Positions 45,613-55,181 of a DNA stretch of 64,000 nt are shown here, piece by piece; the stretch's first letter is position 1, and every line of letters starts with the position of its first letter. The translations under genes were made by a program, and so were the position numbers. Origin of the DNA: an uncultured Paracoccaceae bacterium (lineage in GTDB: Bacteria; Pseudomonadota; Alphaproteobacteria; Rhodobacterales; Rhodobacteraceae); contig CALSNT010000011.1 of assembly GCA_943787785.1 (NCBI GenBank), positions 124,001-188,000 on the forward strand. The letters are read 5' to 3'. The notes below the pieces were generated by a model. That model did not search any database. It was not told the DNA's origin and saw only the letters and a program-made list of their open reading frames with translations.

Positions 45613-46425
45613 TCAGGTGAGTCCCTCTGTCAGTGGCCAGTAGAAATCCGGTGGCATCCCGGCCTCGGCGCGTTTTTCTTCGTTGAAGGGTGGTCTCAGC
45701 GTGCTGTGGAAGTAGCGACGGACCAGATCGTGAAATGTTTCCTTTGGGTCCAACCCGTGCCGCCCACACAGAAAATGGAACCATTTTGAGCCATAGGCGA
45801 CATGTCCGACCTCCTCGGAATAGATCGTCTCCAGCGCCTCGACAGCGCCAGTCAGCTTTGCTTTGCGAAACACCTCAATCATCCCTGGCGTGACGTCCAG
45901 CCCGCGCGCTTCCAGCACCATTGGAACAACTGCCAGGCGGCCCATGAAATCCTCCTCGGTATCTTCCGCCGCGCGCCACATTCCGGCATGGGCGGGCAGG
46001 GCGCCGTAGTGGCTGCCGAGGTCTTCCAGGCAATCGCACATCAAATTGAAATGCTTAGATTCTTCGTCTGCTGCGCGCACCCAGTCGTCATAGAAGCCAA
46101 GCGGCATTTTCACATCCCTGAAGCGTGCGATCAGGTCCCAATGCAGATCCACGGCATTCAACTCGATATGGGCAACAGCGTGCAGCAAAGCGATGCGCCC
46201 GGTCTCAGACCCGGGTTTGCGGCGCGGCACATCGCGCGGGTCTTTCAACTCCGGTTTATCCGGTCTGGCCGGGAACGATGGCGGCGCGGCATCCCCCAGC
46301 TCCTGTGGCTGGCCTTGCGCGCGCGCCGCCTGCCAGCGCTGCACATGGGCGCGCGATATCTGCGTCTTTGTTCGACCATCCGCAGTCGTCAAAACATCGA
46401 CCGCCATTTCAGTGAGTGAGGTCAC
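45613..46425 (-). CDS. DUF455 ferritin-like protein
   Basis: 270 residues from a GTG that overlaps the stop of the peroxiredoxin gene (GTGA). The frame open to 46596 is read-through of that neighbour. The helical core has paired carboxylate/histidine motifs: LLHAVAHIELNAVDLHWDL (E..H) and WVRAADEESKHFNLMCDCL (E..E..H), then VEALETIYSEEVGHVAYGS. These are the metal-ligand spacings of the ferritin-like fold. DUF455 members are di-metal proteins of unknown reaction. Co-expression with a Bcp-type peroxiredoxin suggests oxidant or metal homeostasis. Confidence 0.85.
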   Translation of the reverse strand: MTSLTEMAVDVLTTADGRTKTQISRAHVQRWQAARAQGQPQELGDAAPPSFPARPDKPELKDPRDVPRRKPGSETGRIALLHAVAHIELNAVDLHWDLIARFRDVKMPLGFYDDWVRAADEESKHFNLMCDCLEDLGSHYGALPAHAGMWRAAEDTEEDFMGRLAVVPMVLEARGLDVTPGMIEVFRKAKLTGAVEALETIYSEEVGHVAYGSKWFHFLCGRHGLDPKETFHDLVRRYFHSTLRPPFNEEKRAEAGMPPDFYWPLTEGLT

Positions 46426-46886
46426 GTCTGCGTCCGCACCTCGGCCAGAACCTCGTCCACGTGACCCTTCACTTTCACCTTGTTCCAGACCCGCTCTATC
46501 CGACCATTGGGGCCAATCAGCATCGTTGTGCGGACAATGCCAAAATAGGACTTTCCGTACATCTGCTTTTCTACCCACACGCCATATCGCTCGCAAACAT
46601 CGCTGTCGGTATCCGACAGCAACGGCACGGCCAGCCCGTGTTTGTCGCGAAACTTGTCGTGCTTGGCGACCGTATCCTTCGAGACGCCGAGGATCCCGAC
46701 ACCGACTTTCTGGAAGTCTGCGAGATGCGCGGTGAAGGCCAGCGCCTCGGCCGTGCAGCCCGAAGTGTCATCCTTTGGATAGAAGAACAGCACGACGCGG
46801 GAGGGGCGCAGGTTAGATAGTGTGACCTCGCCACCGCCGTCGCGGGGCAGAGTGAAATCCGGTGCGTTGTCGCCGACGTTCAGCAT
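46422..46886 (-). CDS. bcp: Bcp-type thioredoxin-dependent peroxiredoxin
   Basis: 154 residues, AhpC/TSA fold. Peroxidatic Cys lies in [20 protein letters not shown]; the resolving Cys position is not obvious from the pattern, so one-Cys behaviour is possible. Ending VRTQT, it overlaps the DUF455 gene. It reduces peroxides in the cytoplasm. It is divergent from queA, 113 bases away. Confidence 0.92.
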   Translation of the reverse strand: MLNVGDNAPDFTLPRDGGGEVTLSNLRPSRVVLFFYPKDDTSGCTAEALAFTAHLADFQKVGVGILGVSKDTVAKHDKFRDKHGLAVPLLSDTDSDVCERYGVWVEKQMYGKSYFGIVRTTMLIGPNGRIERVWNKVKVKGHVDEVLAEVRTQT

Positions 46887-46999
46887 TTCGTCTCCGTTTT
46901 CAGGCCGCGTGTCGCGGGCATACTGGCGTGCCGTTGGTGGCTGGTCCAGTCGATTGGCTCAATCTTGCGCACAGACCGGAATCCGGCCACATGCGGACC

Positions 47000-48061
47000 A
47001 TGAAACTCAGCGACTTCGATTTTGATCTCCCCGAGGGGTTGATTGCAACGCGGCCCGCCAGGCCAAGGTCTTCGGCCCGGCTGTTGGTGGCAGAGGGGGC
47101 GCGGCTGACTGACGCGAGCGTTTCGGATCTGCCCGACTGGCTGCGGCCCGGTGACCGGTTGGTGTTGAACGATACCCGAGTAATTCCCGCACGCCTGAGT
47201 GGTCTGAGGCATCGCGACTCGGCGCAAGGTCAGGTTGCCGCGAAGATCGAAGTGACGCTTCTAGAGCCGCGCTCGGACGGCTCGTGGCAGGCGTTGGTCA
47301 AACCGTTGAAGAAGGTCCGGGATGGAGAAGACATCGTCTTTTCCCCGGACCTGAGTGCAAGCGTGACCCGGCGCGCGGAAGGTCAGGCCACCATCAAGTT
47401 CAACCTGTCGGGGGCTGATTTCGATGCAGCATTGGCGCAGGCCGGGGCCATGCCGCTGCCGCCCTACATAGCGGCATTACGCGCGCCCGATGCGCAGGAT
47501 CGCACCGATTATCAAACTGTTTGGGCACGCGCGCCGGGGGCGGTGGCGGCACCGACCGCCTCGCTGCATTTCGACGAAGATCTGCTGTCGGCATTGCGTC
47601 AGCGAAACGTCGGCATAACGTATGTCACACTGCATGTCGGGGCGGGGACGTTTCTGCCAGTGAAGGTAGACGACATTGCCGATCACAAGATGCATGCCGA
47701 GCGGGGCGAGGTCACCGAGGTTGCTGCCGCCGAGATTGCCGAAACCCGCGCCGCCGGCGGCCGCATCATCCCGGTCGGCACGACCGCCCTACGCCTTTTG
47801 GAAACCGCCGCCCGCGACACGGGCGAGGTTGCCGCATGGTCGGGGGCGACCGACATCTTCATCACGCCCGGATTCCAGTTCCGCGCCGCCTATGCACTAA
47901 TGACCAACTTCCACTTGCCGAAATCAACGTTGATGATGTTGGTCTCGGCGTTTCTGGGAGTGGAGGAAGTCCGCGCAGCATACGCCCACGCGATTACGCA
48001 GGAGTATCGATTCTTTTCCTATGGCGATGCGTCGTTGCTGGTGCCGAGGCGGGGCGCGTAG
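47000..48061 (+). CDS. queA: S-adenosylmethionine:tRNA ribosyltransferase-isomerase
   Basis: 353 residues. The second of two nearby ATGs (47000) begins the family-typical [19 protein letters not shown]. It has the QueA signatures [33 protein letters not shown] and [18 protein letters not shown]. It makes epoxyqueuosine in tRNA in the cytoplasm. No other queuosine gene is nearby. It is divergent from bcp; ORFs on the opposite strand are shadows. Confidence 0.95.
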   Translation: MKLSDFDFDLPEGLIATRPARPRSSARLLVAEGARLTDASVSDLPDWLRPGDRLVLNDTRVIPARLSGLRHRDSAQGQVAAKIEVTLLEPRSDGSWQALVKPLKKVRDGEDIVFSPDLSASVTRRAEGQATIKFNLSGADFDAALAQAGAMPLPPYIAALRAPDAQDRTDYQTVWARAPGAVAAPTASLHFDEDLLSALRQRNVGITYVTLHVGAGTFLPVKVDDIADHKMHAERGEVTEVAAAEIAETRAAGGRIIPVGTTALRLLETAARDTGEVAAWSGATDIFITPGFQFRAAYALMTNFHLPKSTLMMLVSAFLGVEEVRAAYAHAITQEYRFFSYGDASLLVPRRGA

Positions 48062-48116
48062 GGGTGACGGCTGAGTGGGGGTGATGGCTTTCGGCCGTCG
48101 CACGGCTATCCAAGCG

Positions 48117-48163
48117 CCTGTCCGCCGGGCAGAAAGGCGCTCGCCCGGCGCCTTTCAGGCTTG
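48117..48163. repeat. Extragenic palindromic repeat, copy B
   Basis: Contains CGCCTGTCCGCCGGGCAGA then stem GAAAGGCG..CGCCTTTC (48132-48156) and AGGCTTG. Relative to copy A at 43414-43445 the third base of the stem changes from C to A and its partner from G to T, so pairing is preserved. It lies between queA and moaA. Confidence 0.7.
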
Positions 48164-48290
48164 TCCCGGTCGAAGGGCTGCACTTTGCAAATATTGGCAA
48201 TATTTCAAAGACGACCAAGAAGTTGGCCAGTCTCTTCACCTCTCCGATAGCGAATCGATAAGAATGCTGGTCGGCCACGGCGGCGACTAG

Positions 48291-49301
48291 TCACCCGCCC
48301 GTATGGCTCATGTGCCGACTGACCTGACCGTCCGCTTTTTGCCGTGAATAGTCAAAATCATGACCCTTCGGCTTCAGCGAAATCGCGCGGCGTATCGCTT
48401 CTTCCAGCGGTGCGTCCGCCTCGCTGCCTCGCAGCGCGCTGCGCAGGTCGGCGTTGTCTTCCTGGCCCAGACACATGAACAACTCACCCGTGCAGGTCAG
48501 GCGCACCCGGTTGCAGCTTTCGCAGAAATTGTGGGTCAGCGGGGTGATCAACCCGATTTTCTGGCCAGTCTCCTCGACACGAACATAGCGCGCCGGGCCG
48601 CCAGTGCGTTCGGGCAGGTCAGTCAGGGTGAAACGGCTGGCCAGCTGCGCCTGCAGGTCATCCAGTGACCAATACTGACCTACACGATCCTCGCCGCCGA
48701 GGTCGCCCATCGGCATCACTTCGATAAACGTCAGGTCCATGTCGCGGGAGGCGCACCAGTCAGCAAGGCTAAACAACTCTTCCTCGTTAAAACCCTTCAG
48801 AGCGACGACGTTGATCTTGACCCGCAATCCTGCCGCCTGCGCAGCGTCGATCCCTTTCAGGACCTGTGGCAGACGACCCCAGCGGGTCACGCGGGCAAAC
48901 TTGTCTTCGTCCAGTGTGTCGAGCGAGACATTCACCCGCCGCACACCGGCGGCAAAAAGATCATCGGCGAATCGCGACAGTTGCGACCCATTGGTCGTCA
49001 GCGTCAGTTCTTCCAGTGCGCCGCTGTCCAGATGACGGCTCATCGAGCGGAAGAAGGTCATGATCTCGCGCCGGACCAGCGGCTCACCGCCGGTGATCCG
49101 AAGCTTGCTGACCCCAAGGCGCACGAAAGCTGAACACATACGGTCCAGTTCTTCCAGCGTCAGAAGCTCTTTCTTGGGCAAAAACGTCATGTTTTCCGAC
49201 ATGCAGTAGACACAGCGGAAGTCGCAACGGTCGGTGACCGAGACGCGCAGATAGCTGATAGCTCGCTGGAACGGATCGACAAGAGGGGCCGGATTGGACA
49301 T
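48291..49301 (-). CDS. moaA: GTP 3',8-cyclase (molybdenum cofactor synthesis)
   Basis: 336 residues. The radical-SAM cluster Cys are in [16 protein letters not shown] (residues 26, 30, 33), with SAM-binding [15 protein letters not shown]. The C-terminal second-cluster Cys are in [18 protein letters not shown]. The protein ends in the Gly-Gly typical of MoaA. It converts GTP to the cyclic pterin precursor in the cytoplasm. No other moa gene is next to it. Confidence 0.96.
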   Translation of the reverse strand: MSNPAPLVDPFQRAISYLRVSVTDRCDFRCVYCMSENMTFLPKKELLTLEELDRMCSAFVRLGVSKLRITGGEPLVRREIMTFFRSMSRHLDSGALEELTLTTNGSQLSRFADDLFAAGVRRVNVSLDTLDEDKFARVTRWGRLPQVLKGIDAAQAAGLRVKINVVALKGFNEEELFSLADWCASRDMDLTFIEVMPMGDLGGEDRVGQYWSLDDLQAQLASRFTLTDLPERTGGPARYVRVEETGQKIGLITPLTHNFCESCNRVRLTCTGELFMCLGQEDNADLRSALRGSEADAPLEEAIRRAISLKPKGHDFDYSRQKADGQVSRHMSHTGG

Positions 49302-49397
49302 GGCGAAACCCTAGGCGGGTCGGCGGTCCACTACAAGGGCAGGGGGCTACGCGCACAATGCGTTGAACCTGCCGTGATTGTCGCCTAGTTTGCCGCG

Positions 49398-49877
49398 ATG
49401 CGACTCGTAATTTTGCCCCTGCTGGCCCCGCTTGCCCTGACTGCCTGTACCGAAGGCTCGTTTTTCGACACCCTTTTTGCGCCCTATGAAGCGCCTGTGA
49501 TCGAGGAGGTCGCCGCCCCGGCGCCAGCGGCACGGACACCTACCTTTGTTGCGCCGCGTGTGGCCTCGGCCCCGGTCGATCCCGAAATCGCCGAGCAGCG
49601 CGCTGCTGGTGTGTCAGCTGCTGCGGCGAACAAGGGCCCGAAATTGGGAAGCACGATCGCCTCGCTCGGTGATCCAACCGATGGCGGCCTTTGGATCGAA
49701 ACGTCGCTGGTGTCGGCCCCGACAACCGGCAAGATCGAGTATCCGATCACCCGCAAAACAGTCGAAGTTCAGCTGCGTCCCGCCGGGTCCGGCGGCAGCC
49801 GAGCCTCTCTGGCCGCGTTCCGAGCGCTGGACGCACCCCTGACCGGCCTGCCTGAGTTCGTGATTTACGGTCAGTAA
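49398..49877 (+). CDS. Lipoprotein of unknown function
   Basis: 159 residues. A lipoprotein signal (MRLVILPLLAPLALTAC) puts the lipidated Cys at residue 17. The mature part has a Pro/Ala-rich stretch (EVAAPAPAARTPTFVAPRVA) and a C-terminal segment (ITRKTVEVQLRPAGSGGSRA, then GLPEFVIYGQ) that suggests a small beta domain. I recall similar roseobacterial proteins annotated inconsistently (for example as D-galactarate dehydratase), without support here. It is divergent from moaA. Confidence 0.8.
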   Translation: MRLVILPLLAPLALTACTEGSFFDTLFAPYEAPVIEEVAAPAPAARTPTFVAPRVASAPVDPEIAEQRAAGVSAAAANKGPKLGSTIASLGDPTDGGLWIETSLVSAPTTGKIEYPITRKTVEVQLRPAGSGGSRASLAAFRALDAPLTGLPEFVIYGQ

Positions 49878-50006
49878 CCCCCTTGGACGACCGGTCTATT
49901 CGAGTGGTCGGCTACTAGGACAGCATGCATGCACGGCTACGGTGATCCGGGATATTGGCCGGAATACTAATGCTGCCAACTTGGCAAGTTCACCGCACTG
50001 ATTGGG

Positions 50007-50504
50007 TCAGCTGCGCCCGAGTTTTGCATAAAGCGCGTCGCGCACGTCTTGCGTCACAAATGTCGTCACGTCGCCGCCAAGGCGCGCAATCTCTTTCACC
50101 AGTTTCGAAGCAATCGCCTGATATTCCGCGTCGGCCATCAGGAAGACGGTCTCGATCCCGTCATCCAGCGCGCGGTTCATGCCGACCATCTGGTATTCAT
50201 ACTCGAAGTCGGCAACAGCGCGTAGACCCCGGATAATCATGCTGGCACCAACATCGCGGGCGCAGTCGATCAACAGGTTGTCGAAGGGGTGGACGAGGCA
50301 CTCCATGCCGGTTTCTTTTGTGATCCGGGCGCATTCGGCTTTGACCATGGCGACGCGTTCATCCAGGTCAAAAAGCGGTCCCTTGTCCTGATTGATCGCG
50401 ACGCCGATCACAAGCCGGTCCACCAGCGCCGAGGCGCGGTGGATTATATCAAGATGCCCCAGCGTGATCGGATCGAACGTCCCCGGGTAAAGGCCGATGC
50501 GCAT
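50007..50504 (-). CDS. coaD: Phosphopantetheine adenylyltransferase
   Basis: 165 residues. The N-terminal nucleotidyltransferase motif GLYPGTFDPITLGHLDII contains the Thr and His ligands of the GxxxPxTxGH signature. A second motif is MNRALDDGIETVFLM, with a conserved SSKLVKEIA-like ending (IASKLVKEIARLGGDV). It catalyses the fourth step of coenzyme A synthesis in the cytoplasm. It is on its own transcription unit with a 66-base gap to the CBS gene. Confidence 0.96.
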   Translation of the reverse strand: MRIGLYPGTFDPITLGHLDIIHRASALVDRLVIGVAINQDKGPLFDLDERVAMVKAECARITKETGMECLVHPFDNLLIDCARDVGASMIIRGLRAVADFEYEYQMVGMNRALDDGIETVFLMADAEYQAIASKLVKEIARLGGDVTTFVTQDVRDALYAKLGRS

Positions 50505-50570
50505 GGGCGTCCCTTTCGGCGCGTTTCAGACGCGGGCGAGGCAAGCTGATTGGATAGCGATTTGCAAGCC

Positions 50571-51005
50571 TTAGTGGCCCATCACCATGTCAGCCAGCGC
50601 GTCGCGTTCCATCGAAAGCTCACTCAGGCGGGCTTTGACCACGTCGCCGATTGAAATCAGGCCGATCATCTTGCCGTCCTCGATCACTGGCAAGTGACGA
50701 AAGCGCCCGTCTGTCATCTGGGCAAGAACCTGGTCGGCAGTTGAACTGCTTGTGCAGCTTTGCAGGTTGCGGGTCATCAGGTCGTCGACCGTGTCGGTCA
50801 GACAACCGGTGCCGCGCTTGCCAAGCTCGCGCACAATATCGCGTTCCGACAGGATCCCTTCGGCCACCTCGCCGTCAAGTGAGATAATCACCGCACCGAT
50901 CCGCTTTTCCGACAGCATCGCAACGGCATCTGTGATCGGCGTGCCGGGCGGCAGGGTCAGCACGTTGCCTTCGGGTTTGGCGTTCAGAATCTGGCGGACG
51001 AGCAT
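50571..51005 (-). CDS. CBS-domain pair protein
   Basis: 144 residues from the ATG at 51005 (GAAAGGAACGCCC upstream). Two CBS motifs fill the protein: TPITDAVAMLSEKRIGAVII with ILSERDIVRELGKRG, and TADQVLAQMTDGRFRHLPVI with LISIGDVVKARLSELS. CBS pairs bind adenine nucleotides and serve as regulatory modules; stand-alone pairs of this type are common in alphaproteobacteria and of unknown target. Confidence 0.88.
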   Translation of the reverse strand: MLVRQILNAKPEGNVLTLPPGTPITDAVAMLSEKRIGAVIISLDGEVAEGILSERDIVRELGKRGTGCLTDTVDDLMTRNLQSCTSSSTADQVLAQMTDGRFRHLPVIEDGKMIGLISIGDVVKARLSELSMERDALADMVMGH

Positions 51006-51404
51006 GGGCGTTCCTTTCGCAGTGTTCTTAAGGCAGCTTCTCTGCCCGCGAGGGCTCGTGTCAAGCGGTTGGATCGCCGCTGGCCTCTGGCGACACACCA
51101 TTTCGATCATTGGAGACCGCCTGGCATTGCTCGCATTTTCGCCCGGTGCGCGCCTGCCCGCCGGGCAGACGCTTCTGTGACGCTCCACATCTCACTGACG
51201 TCAAAGCAAATGCGGGACAATGAAGTGCACCAAACCACCGTTGCCGCACCAGCCCCCAGACAGGTGCACACGCTGCTCGCGCTGCATCAGATTCGACAGC
51301 AGAAAACCCCCAGAAAAAGACCGCCCCTCGCGGCACATTCTCCCCCTATCATCCCTGCGCCCTGCGCAGTATCAACCCACAGACATCAGATGACGGAGGC
51401 AACG
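51006..51404. other. Upstream region of the methylmalonate-semialdehyde dehydrogenase gene
   Basis: About 400 bases. They contain a partial relative of the palindromic repeat (CGCCTGCCCGCCGGGCAGACG at about 51151-51171), which resembles the start of copy B. No gene is supported. The last 30 bases hold the start region of mmsA, with ACGGAGGCAACG as the ribosome site. Confidence 0.45.
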
Positions 51405-52904
51405 ATGGCGGAACTAACTCACTACATTGGCGGCACGCGTGTGGCTGGAACATCCGGGCGCTTTGCCGATGTGTTCAACCCAGCAACGGGCGAGGTGCAG
51501 GCCAAGGTTCCGCTTGCCACGCAGGCCGAGCTTGACGCTGCCGTGGACCGCGCCGCCGCCGCCCAACCCGCCTGGGCCGCCACTAACCCGCAGAAACGCG
51601 CCCGCGTGATGATGGAAATGGTGCGCCTGATAAACCGCGACATGGACAAGCTGGCCGAGGCGCTGAGCCGTGAACATGGCAAGACCATCCCTGACGCCAA
51701 AGGAGACGTGCAGCGGGGTCTTGAGGTCATCGAATTCTGCATCGGTACGCCGCATCTGCTGAAGGGCGAATACACCGACAACGCTGGGCCGGGCATCGAC
51801 ATGTTCTCGATGCGTCAGTCGCTGGGTGTCGTCGCGGGCATCACCCCGTTCAACTTCCCCGCGATGATCCCGCTTTGGAAAATGGGCCCGGCCCTGTCCT
51901 GCGGCAACGCCTTCATCCTGAAACCATCCGAGCGTGACCCCTCGGTCTGCCTGATGCTTGCCGAGCTGTTCACCGAAGCGGGCCTGCCCGACGACATCCT
52001 GCAGGTCGTCAATGGCGACAAGGAGAGCGTCGACGCGATCCTCGACAACGAGACAATTCAGGCCATCGGCTTCGTCGGCTCGACCCCCATCGCCGCCTAT
52101 ATCTACGAGCGCGGCTGCGCGAACGGCAAGCGCGTGCAGTGTTTCGGTGGTGCCAAGAACCACATGATCGTCATGCCGGATGCCGACATGGATCAGGCCG
52201 CCGACGCGCTGATCGGTGCTGGCTATGGCGCTGCGGGCGAACGCTGCATGGCGATCTCGGTCGCAGTGCCGGTGGGGGATGAAACCGCTGACCGGCTGGT
52301 CGAAAAGCTGGTGCCGCGGATCGAGAAGCTGAAAGTCGGCCCCTACACCGCCGGCGACGACGTGGACTATGGCCCGCTGGTCACCGGAGCCGCCAAGGAG
52401 CGCGCGCTGGGGCTGGTGAATTCGGGCCTCGAACAGGGCGCAGAGCTGGTCGTCGATGGCCGCGATTTCTCGCTGCAGGGCTATGAAGATGGCTTCTTCG
52501 TCGGCCCGCATCTGTTCGACCGCGTGACCAAGGACATGGACATCTACAAGCAGGAGATTTTTGCTCCGGTGCTGTGCACCGTGCGCGCGCAATCCTATGA
52601 AGAGGCGATTGGCCTTGCCATGGACCACGAGTACGGCAACGGCACCGCTATCTTTACCCGCGACGGCGACACGGCGCGCGATTTTGCGCATCGGATCAAC
52701 ATCGGCATGGTCGGTGTAAACGTGCCCATCCCGGTGCCGCTGGCCTATCACACTTTCGGCGGCTGGAAGAAATCTGGCTTCGGCGACCTGAACCAGCACG
52801 GGCCGGACGCCTTCAAGTTCTACACCCGGACCAAGACGGTCACCGCGCGTTGGCCGTCAGGCTTGAAAGAGGGCGGAGAGTTTGCCTTCAAGGCGATGGA
52901 CTGA
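51405..52904 (+). CDS. mmsA: Methylmalonate-semialdehyde dehydrogenase (CoA-acylating)
   Basis: 499 residues from the ATG preceded by ACGGAGGCAACG; an upstream ATG at 51390 lacks its own site. Aldehyde-dehydrogenase fold with SVGVVAGITPFNFPAMIPLW-type motif (SLGVVAGITPFNFPAMIPLW), Rossmann motif VGSTPIAAYIYERG and catalytic Cys in AAGERCMAISVAV. These features fit MmsA, which converts malonate/methylmalonate semialdehyde to acetyl- or propionyl-CoA in valine and inositol breakdown. No mmsB or inositol gene is visible nearby. Confidence 0.93.
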   Translation: MAELTHYIGGTRVAGTSGRFADVFNPATGEVQAKVPLATQAELDAAVDRAAAAQPAWAATNPQKRARVMMEMVRLINRDMDKLAEALSREHGKTIPDAKGDVQRGLEVIEFCIGTPHLLKGEYTDNAGPGIDMFSMRQSLGVVAGITPFNFPAMIPLWKMGPALSCGNAFILKPSERDPSVCLMLAELFTEAGLPDDILQVVNGDKESVDAILDNETIQAIGFVGSTPIAAYIYERGCANGKRVQCFGGAKNHMIVMPDADMDQAADALIGAGYGAAGERCMAISVAVPVGDETADRLVEKLVPRIEKLKVGPYTAGDDVDYGPLVTGAAKERALGLVNSGLEQGAELVVDGRDFSLQGYEDGFFVGPHLFDRVTKDMDIYKQEIFAPVLCTVRAQSYEEAIGLAMDHEYGNGTAIFTRDGDTARDFAHRINIGMVGVNVPIPVPLAYHTFGGWKKSGFGDLNQHGPDAFKFYTRTKTVTARWPSGLKEGGEFAFKAMD

Positions 52905-52926
52905 CGTCCGAACGCTTGTTGAGAAT

Positions 52927-52959
52927 CGCCGGCCCGCATCTACGGTTTTCGGGCCGGCG
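52927..52959 (+). terminator. GC-rich hairpin after mmsA
   Basis: 10-base stem CGCCGGCCCG/CGGGCCGGCG with a 13-base loop beginning 23 bases after the mmsA stop. No long T-run follows, so it may act as a transcription barrier or an RNA stabiliser. Confidence 0.5.
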
Positions 52960-53028
52960 TCGAAGTTCCATGTGCCAGAAAGCCTGTGAACGGAACGGAT
53001 CAGAGATCAACGCTGAGGGACCACAGTC

Positions 53029-53361
53029 ATGACCGGAATCAACCGCCGCCTTGTTGTTGTCGGTCTCGCAGCGGCTCCGCTCGCGACGTTGATCGCCGGA
53101 CCTGCCCGGGCCGCCACGCACCGGGTCCGGATCAAGGGGTTCCAGTACCATCCCGCTGAGCTGGACGTGTCGGTTGGTGACAGGGTCGAGTTTACGAACA
53201 TGGATTCGACCCCCCATACCGCGACCGCCGTCTACAAACGCTGGGATACCGCACAGCTTGGCCGCGGCAAGTCGGCAAAAATCGTCATTTCTTCTGCAGG
53301 TGACCATTCCTACTACTGCCGCCCGCATCCAGCCATGAAAGGCGTGATCCGCGCCAGGTGA
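53029..53361 (+). CDS. Tat-exported cupredoxin, copy 1
   Basis: 110 residues. The signal (GINRRLVVVGLAAAPLATLI) ends at ARA. The mature part is a small blue-copper (amicyanin/pseudoazurin-like) fold: FQYHPAELDVSVGDRVEF, ligand His in STPHTATAVY, Cys and His in HSYYCRPHPAMKG, Met in the same motif. All four type-1 copper ligands are present. It is likely a periplasmic electron carrier. A second copy follows with the same layout. Confidence 0.92.
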   Translation: MTGINRRLVVVGLAAAPLATLIAGPARAATHRVRIKGFQYHPAELDVSVGDRVEFTNMDSTPHTATAVYKRWDTAQLGRGKSAKIVISSAGDHSYYCRPHPAMKGVIRAR

Positions 53362-53506
53362 AGGCATGTTATCCAGTGTTCGAGACCTTGCGACCCCCAT
53401 CAAATCGCTGTCGCGTCGAATCTGTCACAATCTTCACCATAGGTTCAGTTGCGCATTCCGTAGGGTCACGCCACATTGCGATCATCACTTTCAAGGAGTT
53501 CAAATC

Positions 53507-53839
53507 ATGACGAAAATTACCCGCCGCACTGCCGTTGCAGGCCTTGCCGCCGCCCCGTTGGCCGCCTCACTGCCGGGCGCCGCCATGGCTGCCACGCATC
53601 AGATCTCGATCGAAGGTTTCAAATTTAATCCAGCCGAGCTCAGCGTTGCTGCCGGAGACACAGTCGTCTTCACCAACAACGACGGAGCGCCTCATACCGG
53701 CACCGCCGTCGACAAAAGCTGGAGCACCGCACGTCTGGGCAAGGGACAGTCGGAAGAAGTCGTGATCTCAACCGCGGGTGATCACTCGTATTTCTGTCAG
53801 GTGCACCCCAACATGAAGGGCCTGATCAAGGCCAGCTGA
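53507..53839 (+). CDS. Tat-exported cupredoxin, copy 2
   Basis: 110 residues from the ATG preceded by CAAGGAGTTCAAATC; the open frame extends upstream to 53366 without a site. Tat signal ITRRTAVAGLAAAPLAASLP ends at AMA. Copper ligands: His in GAPHTGTAVD, Cys and His in HSYFCQVHPNMKG, Met. It is closely similar to copy 1 over the mature part (QISIEGFKFNPAELSV), so the pair is a tandem duplication. Its own promoter probably lies in the 145-base gap. Confidence 0.92.
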   Translation: MTKITRRTAVAGLAAAPLAASLPGAAMAATHQISIEGFKFNPAELSVAAGDTVVFTNNDGAPHTGTAVDKSWSTARLGKGQSEEVVISTAGDHSYFCQVHPNMKGLIKAS

Positions 53840-53916
53840 CACGACTGCCGGTTTGACAGACCGGTCCGCGATCCTGTCTGGTGGGTGGAAACGCCCGCCA
53901 GACAAGTGGACCCCAC

Positions 53917-55050
53917 ATGGACGACCCTGCCTTCACCCTTGGGATTGAAGAAGAATACATCCTCGTCGATCTCAAGTCGTTCGAGCCGGCGAATGTCCCG
54001 CCGGGCATGCTGGATGCCTGCAAGGAGCGCCTCGGCGGGCGGGTCAGTCCGGAATTCAAGACCTGCCAGATCGAGGTTGGCACCGGCATTTGCGCAACCA
54101 TCGCCGATGCCCGGGCCGAACTGATCGAGCTTCGCACCTGCATCCGCGACATCGCGGGTGAAAGTGGCCTGACCCCCATCGCAACGTCGTGCCATCCCTT
54201 CGCCGACTGGAAACAGATCGGTCAGAGCGACGGCGACCGATACACTGACCTTGCCGATGCGATGGGCCATGTCGCCCGCCGCATGGTGACCTGCGGCTGC
54301 CACGTCCATGTCGGCATCGGCGATGATGATATGCGCATCGACCTGATGAACCAGTTCGCTTATTTTCTGCCACACCTGCTGGCGCTGTCAGGATCGTCTC
54401 CGTACTGGGAGGGGGTGGACACCGGTTTGGCCAGCTATCGCCTTTCCGTTTTCGACAACATGCCGCGATCCGGCCTGCCGCCGAAATTCACTGACTGGAG
54501 CGAGTATCAGCGCTCGGTCGATGTGCTGATTGAGACCGAGATTATCGAGGATGCCTCGAAAATCTGGTGGGACCTGCGGCCATCGTCGCGCTTTCCGACG
54601 CTAGAGGCGCGGATCTGCGATGTGATGCCGCGCATGGAGGACGCGCTGTCGCTGGCGGCCGCATGTCAGGCCCTGATGCGCATGCTGTGGCGATTGAAGA
54701 AACGCAACCAACGCTGGCGGATTTACGACCGGTTTCTGGTGGGCGAGAACCGCTGGCGGGCGCAGAGGTACGGCACCAGTGGGACGCTTATTGACCTTGG
54801 TCAGCGCGCGTTGTTGCCGATCTCGGACGCCGTGGAGGAGTTGATTGATCTGACGAGCGAGGATGCCAGTGCCTTGGTCAGCGGCCCCGAACTGGCGCAT
54901 CTACGGGACATTGTTTTGGGTGGTGCCAGTTCTGATCGTCAACGTGCCGTATTTCGCGCGACCCGCGACGCAGGCGCGACTGAGGACGAGGCACTGCGTT
55001 CGGTTGTAGAGAGCCTCATCTCAGAATTCTCACAAGGCCTGCCGCGCTGA
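53917..55050 (+). CDS. YbdK-type carboxylate-amine ligase (glutamate-cysteine ligase family 2)
   Basis: 377 residues from the ATG in CCCCACATGG; the frame begins earlier without a site. Family motifs: [13 protein letters not shown] (first acidic motif), then [17 protein letters not shown] and [19 protein letters not shown]. These are the YbdK-type carboxylate-amine/thiol ligase signatures with conserved acidic and basic ATP/Mg ligands. It joins a carboxylate to an amine with ATP in the cytoplasm; the physiological substrate of this family is not settled (weak glutamate-cysteine ligase activity is known for YbdK). Confidence 0.9.
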   Translation: MDDPAFTLGIEEEYILVDLKSFEPANVPPGMLDACKERLGGRVSPEFKTCQIEVGTGICATIADARAELIELRTCIRDIAGESGLTPIATSCHPFADWKQIGQSDGDRYTDLADAMGHVARRMVTCGCHVHVGIGDDDMRIDLMNQFAYFLPHLLALSGSSPYWEGVDTGLASYRLSVFDNMPRSGLPPKFTDWSEYQRSVDVLIETEIIEDASKIWWDLRPSSRFPTLEARICDVMPRMEDALSLAAACQALMRMLWRLKKRNQRWRIYDRFLVGENRWRAQRYGTSGTLIDLGQRALLPISDAVEELIDLTSEDASALVSGPELAHLRDIVLGGASSDRQRAVFRATRDAGATEDEALRSVVESLISEFSQGLPR

Positions 55051-55181
55051 GGGAGGCATATTTGCGACGAAACGCCTGGCTGCGGCGCAGTTCGGAGCGC
55101 TTCGGTCCATTTCAGCTTCACCTGGGCAAAGAGAGAGGGCCACCCAACCGGACGGCCCTATCTTTGGTTCCGTGACGCGGC

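Noticed and set aside
51414-52799. A 461-codon minus-strand frame
   Set aside because: Antisense to mmsA, whose catalytic motifs are clear; no ribosome site or domain.
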